The position numbers and the translations under genes were made by a program. Under the pieces are notes generated by a model. That model had not been told where the DNA came from, did no database searches, and was given only the letters and a program-made list of their open reading frames with translations. A stretch of DNA of 12,398 nucleotides from Chloroflexota bacterium (lineage in GTDB: Bacteria; Chloroflexota; Dehalococcoidia; GIF9; UBA5629): contig JAPLHI010000208.1 in NCBI GenBank assembly GCA_026389695.1, positions 1-12,398 on the forward strand, written 5' to 3'. Below are positions 1-5,148 of the stretch, piece by piece (position 1 is the first letter of the stretch; each line of letters opens with the position of its first letter).

Positions 1-968
1 ATCGGACTTTCCGTGCTGAATTGCCAGATCTCCTTGCCGCTGTCGGCTTCCAAAGCATATACCTTTCGGTCAAGGCAAGCAGCATAGACAACCCCATCCT
101 TAATTACCGGCGCAGCCCAGAACCAGTTGCCACCCTGAACTTTCCATTTTTCCTGCCCGTTAGCTTTATCCAGTGCATGGAGATAGCGGTCAAAAGTACC
201 AAAATATAGATTGCCACCGGATACTACTATTGATGAAGCAACCGCTGAAGGAATTTTTATCTCCCAGATGGCTTTTCCACTTTCGGCTGACAGCGCATAG
301 ATATTTCCACCATAATTGCCAATATAAACTACGCCATTGTCCAATGCAGGTGACGTCCATATTTTATTGGAAGTCTGAAATTCCCATTTAAAATCGCCGG
401 TAAGTGCATCCAGAGCATATAGTTTACCGTTGGAGCTTCCAAAGAATACACTCTGTCCATCCGAAATAATGTTGCCGACCACACCACCTACCGTCTCGTA
501 TCCTTCCCTTGGATATACCCATCGGACGACTCCCCTATTTCCATTCAAAGCATAAAGCTTACCCGAATATGTACCTTCATAAACCAGATCACCGCTTGTA
601 ACCGGAGTGGCATAAATACCCATACTTGAAGCAGAAGTAGAAGGACCACACATGGCACCGCAGGCAGCGCCGGGAGTAGCAGTTTTTATAGTGTATGCCC
701 ACTCGTTTTCAGTGGGGTAAGTCTTATTATCACTGCGTGCTACCGGGTCCAGCGCAATTACATGGCCCTCCATGGAGCCAAAGCACAACACCTGTTTAAA
801 GGGTACAACTCCAGACCACCCCTGTGCAGAAGGCCCCGAGCACGAGCCGGCTCCCGACGCAGATGTACAACCAGTTAGAAAAACTGTAGCTATTATGCAG
901 CATACAAGAACGCCTCTGGCTAAACTCGCAGTCTTAATCATCGCTCTGACACAAAATTTCTTCAACAT
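1..968 (-). CDS. PQQ-like beta-propeller lipoprotein, C-terminus cut by window edge
   Basis: The visible 322 residues start with a lipoprotein signal: a basic n-region, a hydrophobic stretch (about 18-31) and a lipobox LTGC with the acylated Cys at residue 34. After a Gly/Ser-rich linker come about six tryptophan-containing PQQ-type blades (roughly 51-94, 118-152, 160-198, 201-238, 241-279, 281-318), each with a G-x-(V/L)-Y-x-G...(L/V)-Y-A-L-(D/E)...G-x-x-x-W pattern. The protein should sit outside the cytoplasmic membrane, tethered by lipid, as a binding scaffold or, less likely, a quinoprotein enzyme; no catalytic residues can be assigned. ATG at 968 is the first start after two in-frame stops; an ATG at 941 would give a more typical short signal peptide (Cys 25). 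It begins 23 bases after yidD, so it probably shares the ribosomal-protein transcript. The fold is clear; the function is unknown. The gene continues beyond position 1. Confidence 0.88.
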   Translation of the reverse strand, partial: MLKKFCVRAMIKTASLARGVLVCCIIATVFLTGCTSASGAGSCSGPSAQGWSGVVPFKQVLCFGSMEGHVIALDPVARSDNKTYPTENEWAYTIKTATPGAACGAMCGPSTSASSMGIYATPVTSGDLVYEGTYSGKLYALNGNRGVVRWVYPREGYETVGGVVGNIISDGQSVFFGSSNGKLYALDALTGDFKWEFQTSNKIWTSPALDNGVVYIGNYGGNIYALSAESGKAIWEIKIPSAVASSIVVSGGNLYFGTFDRYLHALDKANGQEKWKVQGGNWFWAAPVIKDGVVYAACLDRKVYALEADSGKEIWQFSTESP

Positions 969-991
969 AATTTATTAAAAGTAATACACTA

Positions 992-1204
992 TTACGGCAC
1001 AGGGTCATAATCGCACGGTGTCCAGGGGTTACATCGACATATCCGCAAAAAAGTCATCCATCCCCCTCTGAAAATTCCATATTTATCAATTGCTTCATAG
1101 CCGTATTGTGAACACGTAGGAGTAAAGCGGCATGCTGACGGAGTAACCTGTGATATAGTTCTCTGATAAACCTTGATCAATCTAAGTGCAAACAGCTTAA
1201 GCAT
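992..1204 (-). CDS. yidD: Membrane protein insertion efficiency factor YidD
   Basis: This 70-residue protein matches the YidD family (formerly DUF37), a small membrane-associated factor thought to help YidC-dependent insertion of proteins into the cytoplasmic membrane. The signature is nearly complete: a basic amphipathic N-terminus with YQRTIS (14-19), then CRFTPTCSQYGYEAI with two conserved Cys, GIFRGGW, and R-x-C-N-P-W near the end, finishing in YDPVP. The usual glycine pair before YDPVP is replaced by Pro-Cys-Asp, a small departure. The ATG overlaps the end of rnpA by 8 bases (ATGCTTAA), so translation is probably coupled; only a weak GGAA lies upstream. The partner gene yidC, which commonly follows, is not next; a beta-propeller lipoprotein gene is. 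Confidence 0.93.
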   Translation of the reverse strand: MLKLFALRLIKVYQRTISQVTPSACRFTPTCSQYGYEAIDKYGIFRGGWMTFLRICRCNPWTPCDYDPVP

Positions 1205-1535
1205 TCTGTTCCATTAAATCCGCGCGTTTTAACAACTCGGTTATAGCTTTATAAAGCTGATGATAATCCGCTTCAACTATTTTACGTCTTGCTATAAAAA
1301 CGATATCCCAGCCAGTTTTTATATCCACAACTCTCACTATTTCCTTGAGTAAGCGCTTAGTCCGGTTTCGAATCACGGCTTTCCCGATTTCTTTGGTTAC
1401 AGAAAAACCAACTCTCGTGGTTTCAAGATTGTTTGGAAGCATCTTTATTACCAATATATAACTGGCATAAGCCTTCCCAGATTCGTAGACCGCTAGATAT
1501 TGTGCTCTCCTGGTTAAAGCCAATTTCTTGGCCAT
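1197..1535 (-). CDS. rnpA: Ribonuclease P protein component
   Basis: This basic 112-residue protein is the protein subunit of RNase P, which with the RNA subunit removes 5' leaders from precursor tRNAs in the cytoplasm. It shows the family pattern: an N-terminal L-T-R-R-x-x-Y-L-A-V-Y segment, the central V-G-F-S-V-T-K-E-I-G, and the RNA-binding helix AVIRNRTKRLLKEI (about 53-66, the RNR motif), then a WDIVFIARR strand. Length is normal for the family. The frame is open to a TTG at 1562, but that would lie inside rpmH and add nine residues not expected at the N-terminus; ATG at 1535 falls 5 bases after the rpmH stop and is preferred, although its upstream AGAGA is a weak ribosome site. The gene sits in the classic rpmH-rnpA-yidD order. 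Confidence 0.93.
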   Translation of the reverse strand: MAKKLALTRRAQYLAVYESGKAYASYILVIKMLPNNLETTRVGFSVTKEIGKAVIRNRTKRLLKEIVRVVDIKTGWDIVFIARRKIVEADYHQLYKAITELLKRADLMEQNA

Positions 1536-1540
1536 TATCT

Positions 1541-1681
1541 CTATACTTGAGTTAACTTCCAACGTCCCTTCAGGCGTCGTGCTTTTAATACGTCACGACC
1601 ATCACGTGTAGAATTTCTTGCTCGGAATCCATGTTTTCTTTTTCGGCCGGTCTTTTTAGGTTGATAAGTCCTTTTAGGCAA
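1541..1681 (-). CDS. rpmH: 50S ribosomal protein L34 (TTG start)
   Basis: Reading the minus strand from a TTG at 1681 gives a 46-residue, very basic protein: it begins MPKRTYQPKKTGRKRKHGFR and continues with the conserved R-x-R-N-S-T-R-D-G-R-D-V-L-K-x-R-R-L-K-G-R-W-K-L pattern. This is an almost textbook L34, a small protein of the large ribosomal subunit. A GGAG at 1693-1690 sits 8 bases before the TTG and supports this start; no ATG is available in the frame. The gene begins 20 bases after the rpsR stop and ends with TAG 5 bases before the rnpA ATG, so it is an internal gene of the operon. The identification is certain from sequence; only the exact start is inferred. Confidence 0.96.
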   Translation of the reverse strand: MPKRTYQPKKTGRKRKHGFRARNSTRDGRDVLKARRLKGRWKLTQV

Positions 1682-1689
1682 TTTAATAA

Positions 1690-1693
1690 CTCC
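1690..1693 (-). promoter_or_regulatory. Shine-Dalgarno of rpmH
   Basis: GGAG on the minus strand lies 8 bases before the TTG codon at 1681 and decides the start of the 46-codon rpmH gene, which has no ATG. Confidence 0.7.
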
Positions 1694-1701
1694 AGATAAA
1701 A

Positions 1702-1992
1702 CTATCCTTTTCGTTCTGCGTGAGACATGTTATAGACGTGATGAGGTGCTGAAGGTAAAAGAGCAAGATAACGTGCTCTCTTAATTGCCTGGGCTAAACT
1801 GCGCTGATGCTTTGCACAGACACCTGTGCGTCTTCGAGGTACTATTTTACCTCGATCGGATACAAACCTCTGTAGAAAGGAAAAATTCTTATAATCTATA
1901 ACAACCTTATCTGCACAAAAAGTGCATACTTTCGGCTTGACTATGAATTTACGTCCTCTTTCCCTTTTTACTTGACCAGTATTGGTTTCCAT
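1702..1992 (-). CDS. rpsR: 30S ribosomal protein S18, metal-site form
   Basis: This 96-residue protein is S18, which binds the small-subunit platform together with S6. The core I-D-Y-K-N...L-x-R-F-V-S-D-R-G-K-I-V-P-R-R-R-T-G and A-K-H-Q-R-x-L-A-x-A-I-K-R-A-R is fully conserved. It carries the four ligands of the zinc-binding form: C23 and C26 (CTFC) and C59 with H62 (CAKH). A 15-residue tail after A-L-L-P (ending SHAERKG) is longer than the usual end. The ATG at 1992 has a strong AAGGAGG at 2014-2008, but with a long 15-base spacer; no closer in-frame start exists. The gene lies 34 bases after ssb and 20 before rpmH in the same operon. Confidence 0.97.
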   Translation of the reverse strand: METNTGQVKRERGRKFIVKPKVCTFCADKVVIDYKNFSFLQRFVSDRGKIVPRRRTGVCAKHQRSLAQAIKRARYLALLPSAPHHVYNMSHAERKG

Positions 1993-2026
1993 TTCCTTGA
2001 GTTGTTTCCTCCTTCATGCAGCTGAT

Positions 2027-2434
2027 TTAAAAAGGGAGATCATCCGGTTCAATATCCCCTTCTTCATCAGTAGATATTTCTTCAGGTGGCAGAACTGCAA
2101 CGCCTTGTTTATCCAAAAATAATACTCTGTCGGCATTCACTTCAAGAGATGTGTGCTTTTGACCATCTTTGCCATCCCAGGTGCGTGTCCGCAAACTGCC
2201 TTCTACATATACTAATTTTCCCTTTGTTACAAATTGATTACAGGTTTCTGCCTGTTTCCGCCAGGCGCTTATACGAAACCATTCGGTCTCCTTTTTTACA
2301 CTCCCGTCCGATAAAGTCGTGCTACGATTAGTGGCCATAGTAAATGTTGTCACAGGCACACCGCTGGGTGTAAAACGCATTTCCGGGTCACCACCGACAT
2401 TGCCAATTAGCAGAATCTTATTTAAGCTCGCCAT
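2027..2434 (-). CDS. ssb: Single-stranded DNA-binding protein
   Basis: This 135-residue protein binds and protects single-stranded DNA at forks and repair sites, normally as a tetramer. The OB-fold domain covers about residues 1-108, starting MASLNKILLIGNVGGDPEMR, with the conserved F-T-x-A-T-N-R, the E-W-F-R-I-S-A-W strand (51-58) and K-G-K-L-V-Y-V-E-G-S-L-R-T-R-T-W. A short acidic linker of about 25 residues ends in the tip DDLPF, the usual docking peptide for partner proteins. An upstream in-frame TTG at 2443 is rejected because it sits one base from the GGGAGG; the ATG at 2434 has a 10-base spacer. Lying between rpsF and rpsR is the standard bacterial arrangement. Confidence 0.97.
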   Translation of the reverse strand: MASLNKILLIGNVGGDPEMRFTPSGVPVTTFTMATNRSTTLSDGSVKKETEWFRISAWRKQAETCNQFVTKGKLVYVEGSLRTRTWDGKDGQKHTSLEVNADRVLFLDKQGVAVLPPEEISTDEEGDIEPDDLPF

Positions 2435-2444
2435 CGCGCCCAAT

Positions 2445-2450
2445 CCTCCC
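2445..2450 (-). promoter_or_regulatory. Shine-Dalgarno of ssb
   Basis: GGGAGG on the minus strand, 10 bases before the ATG at 2434. It rules out the TTG at 2443, which would be only one base away, and so fixes the ssb start. Confidence 0.75.
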
Positions 2451-2455
2451 GAATA

Positions 2456-2743
2456 TTAGCTTTTTTCACGTATAAATAAATACCTTAAAACATCCTCAGA
2501 AAGCTTCAAACCTGCTTCAAGTTCTTTCAAAGCTGTCTGTTTGATCTGCACCTTTTCCAGAACGTAGTTGCCTTCAGCCTGCTTTTTAATCGGATACGCC
2601 AGTTTTCTTTTTCCCCATTGATTAGTCTCAGTTACAGTTCCGCCAAGCTTAGATATAAGATCGTTAATTTTTCCTAAGGAACGTGGAAATTCTTCTTCCT
2701 GTATATTAGGATTTAATACAAATACCAGTTCATAACTGGGCAC
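2456..2743 (-). CDS. rpsF: 30S ribosomal protein S6 (GTG start)
   Basis: This 95-residue protein is S6, the S18 partner on the small-subunit platform. It shows the ferredoxin-like S6 pattern: Y-E-L-V-F-V-L-N-P at the N-terminus, G-G-T-V-T-E-T-N-Q-W-G-K-R-K-L-A-Y-P-I-K (34-53), G-N-Y-V-L-E-K-V, and L-K-L-S-E-D-V-L-R-Y-L-F-I near the end. The start is GTG at 2743, supported by GGAGGG at 2755-2750 with a 6-base spacer. It is the first gene of the minus-strand operon, 21 bases ahead of ssb. The predicted leader is only about 25 bases, so there is little room for the structured S6:S18-binding leader known from some other bacteria. Confidence 0.97.
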   Translation of the reverse strand: MPSYELVFVLNPNIQEEEFPRSLGKINDLISKLGGTVTETNQWGKRKLAYPIKKQAEGNYVLEKVQIKQTALKELEAGLKLSEDVLRYLFIREKS

Positions 2744-2774
2744 AGTAATCCCTCCAGATTGCGAAAGTTCAATG

Positions 2775-2804
2775 ATTATAACATACAGCTTAAAATTACT
2801 ACAA
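2775..2804 (-). promoter_or_regulatory. Extended -10 promoter of the rpsF operon
   Basis: On the minus strand a perfect TATAAT (2780-2775) is preceded by TGT, giving an extended -10 (TGTTATAAT). A weak -35, TTGTAG (2804-2799), lies 18 bases upstream. Transcription would begin near 2768, about 25 bases before the rpsF GTG. The -10 match is strong; the -35 shares only its first three bases with the consensus. Confidence 0.7.
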
Positions 2805-2826
2805 CCTTAGTAAGGCTATTCCACTA

Positions 2827-2855
2827 TTGCAATTTAACCTCCACTATCATATAGT
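2827..2855 (+). promoter_or_regulatory. Promoter of ychF
   Basis: TTGCAA (2827-2832) and TATAGT (2850-2855) are separated by an ideal 17 bases and would start transcription near 2862, about 19 bases before the ychF ATG. The -10 lies inside a 15-base inverted repeat (2842-2856), which could be an operator. Confidence 0.6.
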
Positions 2856-2856
2856 G
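2842..2856. repeat. Inverted repeat over the ychF -10 (CACTAT-CAT-ATAGTG)
   Basis: Two perfect 6-base arms, CACTAT and ATAGTG, flank a 3-base centre. The repeat covers the whole predicted -10 hexamer, the usual place for a repressor site. It is short and AT-rich, so chance is possible. Confidence 0.4.
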
Positions 2857-2880
2857 TGTAAAACTATTGAAAGCAATAAA

Positions 2881-3981
2881 ATGGAAATCAGCATTATCGG
2901 ATTGCCCACAAGCGGAAAGACTACGATCTTCAATGCTTTAACCAGATGCACAGCCGATATAAAGCCCTACGCGTCCAGCGGCATCTCCACTAACCTTTCA
3001 GTAGCTAAAGTACCTGATAGTCGTCTACAGGAACTTTCTAAGATATTTCGACCTAAAAAAACCACACCTGCTGAAGTAAAATATGTCGATATAGGTGGAT
3101 TAACCAAGGGATTTGGGAAAGAGCAGGGTATTAGCGGTCAATTGTTAAATTACCTTAGCACTTCCGATGCAATTTTGCAGGTTGTACGGGCCTTTGAAGA
3201 CGCTAACCTCCCGCATATAGAAGGTAGCATTAGTCCTCGGAGGGATATTGAGACCCTCGATATGGAACTCATTTTTTCAGACCTCATCATTATTGAAAAG
3301 AGGCTCAACCGCATTGAATCCTCTTTAAAAATGGGTAAATCCGGTGAACGTGACGCGGCTCTTAAGGAGCAAGAACTACTACTGAGGATTAAAGAAGCCT
3401 TGGATAAGGGAATCCCTATCCGTCTGCAAACCTTGTCTGCTGAAGAAGTGCATTCTACCTCAAACTATCAATTTCTCTCTGCCAAACCTATGCTTATCGT
3501 AATAAATATCGGTGAGAAGCAATTGTCTGATGCAGAAAATATGCAGGCAGATTTAATTAAAGCTTATACTCAACCGCAAATTGAGATTATCTCCATGTGC
3601 GGGGAACTTGAAATGGAATTATCACAATTGGGCGAAAAAGAAGCTGATGAATTTAGAAACGATATCGGACTCAAAGAAGCTGCTTTCGATGTAGTTATCC
3701 GGCACTCTTATTCACTGCTCGGTCTGATATCGTTCTTCACAGTAGGGACTGATGAAGTCAAGGCATGGACAATTCAGAAAAACACGTCAGCCGTTAAGGC
3801 CGCAGGCAAAGTTCACACAGATATCGAACGAGGTTTTATCAGGGCTGAGGTTATCAATAATAATGATTTCATTAAGTGCGGTAGTATGCCGGAAGCCCGT
3901 AAACATGGTTTGTTGAGGCTGGAGGGGAAGAGCTATATCATCCAGGACGGCGATATTGCACATTTCCTTTTTAATGTCTAA
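2881..3981 (+). CDS. ychF: YchF/OLA1-type ribosome-associated P-loop NTPase
   Basis: This 366-residue protein is a YchF/OLA1-family TRAFAC NTPase. Seen in sequence: P-loop GLPTSGKT (7-14), switch-II DIGG (70-73), and NIGE (209-212), the YchF variant of the usual NKxD that lets the family bind ATP as well as GTP. A helical region lies between 120 and 190. The C-terminal TGS domain (about 282-366) carries the hallmark FFTVGTDEVKAWTI, A-A-G-K-V-H-T-D and E-R-G-F-I-R-A-E-V. Length matches the family (about 363). The frame is open to a TTG at 2827, but that codon is inside the predicted -35, so ATG 2881 is chosen even though the ribosome site (GAAAG) is weak. It is a single gene, divergent from rpsF. 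Family known to bind ribosomes and affect stress tolerance; the exact role is unsettled. Confidence 0.93.
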   Translation: MEISIIGLPTSGKTTIFNALTRCTADIKPYASSGISTNLSVAKVPDSRLQELSKIFRPKKTTPAEVKYVDIGGLTKGFGKEQGISGQLLNYLSTSDAILQVVRAFEDANLPHIEGSISPRRDIETLDMELIFSDLIIIEKRLNRIESSLKMGKSGERDAALKEQELLLRIKEALDKGIPIRLQTLSAEEVHSTSNYQFLSAKPMLIVINIGEKQLSDAENMQADLIKAYTQPQIEIISMCGELEMELSQLGEKEADEFRNDIGLKEAAFDVVIRHSYSLLGLISFFTVGTDEVKAWTIQKNTSAVKAAGKVHTDIERGFIRAEVINNNDFIKCGSMPEARKHGLLRLEGKSYIIQDGDIAHFLFNV

Positions 3982-3993
3982 ATTAAAAGACAA

Positions 3994-4011
3994 TTAACGC
4001 AAAATCGTTAA
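3994..4011. repeat. Short inverted repeat after ychF (TTAACG-N6-CGTTAA)
   Basis: Perfect 6-base arms flank CAAAAT. With four A-T pairs in the stem and no T-run after it, it is not a convincing terminator. It lies 13 bases after the ychF stop and just before the predicted dgt promoter, so an operator or chance are both possible. Confidence 0.3.
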
Positions 4012-4016
4012 ATCAG

Positions 4017-4046
4017 TTGTAGTGAAATTGGCTACTGTCCGATAAT
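4017..4046 (+). promoter_or_regulatory. Putative promoter of dgt-dnaG-sigA cluster
   Basis: TTGTAG (4017-4022) and GATAAT (4041-4046) are 18 bases apart, the same -35 hexamer and spacing as the rpsF promoter. A competing reading is TTGGCT (4028-4033) with TAATAT (4051-4056), 17 bases apart. Either gives a leader of under 30 bases ahead of the dgt ATG. Confidence 0.4.
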
Positions 4047-4080
4047 TTTGTAATATAAGGCTGATAGTACATCACGCATC

Positions 4081-5127
4081 ATGGCTGATTTAAATGTCCG
4101 GCAGCAATTGGAGCAGGCTGAAGAACGCCTATCTCCTTTTGCAGCCAAAAGTGCCACCAGCCGCGGTAGGCTTAAATATGAAAAACCATGTCCTCTAAGG
4201 ACAGATTTTCAGCGAGATCGTGATCGCATTATTTTCTGCAATGCGTTTCGCCGTCTTAAACACAAAACCCAGGTTTTCATTGCTCCACTCAGCGATCACT
4301 ATGTTACTCGATTAACACATACCATAGAAGTCGCTCAAATATCTCGCACTATATCCCGTGCACTAAACTTGAATGAGGACCTAACCGAAGCAATAGCACT
4401 GGGACATGACCTGGGGCATACTCCGTTCGGGCATATGGGAGAGCAAGTCTTGAACGAGCTTCTGCCGGGTGGTTTCAGGCATTATCAACAGAGTCTACGG
4501 GTAGTCGACGTTTTGGAAAAGAGGGGTAGAGGTTTAAATTTGACATTTGAAGTCCGGGATGGCATCCTGAACCACTCCAAAGGAGACCTCGATATACTTG
4601 AAGAAGGGTGGAATAACGTATCTACGATCGAAGGACAAGTTGTTAAAATCGCGGATATGGTAGCATATATTAATCATGATGTAGAAGATGCCATCAGAGC
4701 CGGGATTATTTCACAAACCGATTTGCCGGGTTCCACTGTTAAGGTTTTAGGAGGCACCAATTCACTGAGGATCAATACCCTTGTGACTGATATAGTAAAC
4801 ATCTCCGCGGAAAATATGCGAAATGGGGACAGAAACCAACCGTTGATAAGTATGAGTAGTTCGGTTCTTAGCCCAGCAAATGAATTACGTGAATTTTTGT
4901 TTCGACAGGTATATTATCCTAGTCTCAGTAGTAATGATGTGGTAAAAGCCCGTGAAATCATGTTGTTTTTATTTTACTACTTTATAAAAAATCCCCAAGA
5001 ATTGCCCCCAGAATACAATTCCAAGAGTGATCCTATTGAGCGCAAGGTTGCTGATTATATCGCGGGTATGACGGATCACTACGCTATACTCACGGCTGAA
5101 AGGTTATCTGAAAAAACTACTATTTAA
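4081..5127 (+). CDS. dgt: dNTP triphosphohydrolase, dGTPase family (HD domain)
   Basis: This 348-residue protein belongs to the dGTPase/HD superfamily, cytosolic enzymes that split dNTPs into deoxynucleoside and triphosphate and so tune the replication precursor pool. Visible: R-T-D-F-Q-R-D-R-D-R-I-I-F-C-N-A-F-R-R-L-x-x-K-T-Q-V-F (40-66), then the metal-binding HD set, H80 (RLTHTIEV), H109-D110 in GHDLGHTPFGH, and D192 in KIADMVAYINHD. GGFRHYQQSLRVV follows the HD motif; a Tyr replaces the usual Asn after that His. Length fits the shorter dGTPase-like subgroup, so the preferred dNTP cannot be told. ATG 4081 is the only start after an in-frame stop at 4051; it has no ribosome site. Its position 21 bases before dnaG matches the dgt-dnaG pairing seen in many Gram-positive-type genomes. 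Confidence 0.9.
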   Translation: MADLNVRQQLEQAEERLSPFAAKSATSRGRLKYEKPCPLRTDFQRDRDRIIFCNAFRRLKHKTQVFIAPLSDHYVTRLTHTIEVAQISRTISRALNLNEDLTEAIALGHDLGHTPFGHMGEQVLNELLPGGFRHYQQSLRVVDVLEKRGRGLNLTFEVRDGILNHSKGDLDILEEGWNNVSTIEGQVVKIADMVAYINHDVEDAIRAGIISQTDLPGSTVKVLGGTNSLRINTLVTDIVNISAENMRNGDRNQPLISMSSSVLSPANELREFLFRQVYYPSLSSNDVVKAREIMLFLFYYFIKNPQELPPEYNSKSDPIERKVADYIAGMTDHYAILTAERLSEKTTI

Positions 5128-5148
5128 ATTTTACTAAAAATAACGGCG

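Noticed and set aside
21..391. Two plus-strand open frames at the left edge, and a third at 772-978
   Set aside because: The minus strand here encodes a clear repetitive beta-propeller lipoprotein; the plus frames are shadows without motifs.
1536..1562. TTG start extending rnpA by nine residues
   Set aside because: It would overlap the conserved end of rpmH, and the ATG at 1535 fits the known N-terminus of the family.
2827..2880. TTG start extending ychF by 18 residues
   Set aside because: The codon lies in the predicted -35 hexamer, the added residues match nothing in the family, and the ATG at 2881 gives the standard YchF N-terminus.
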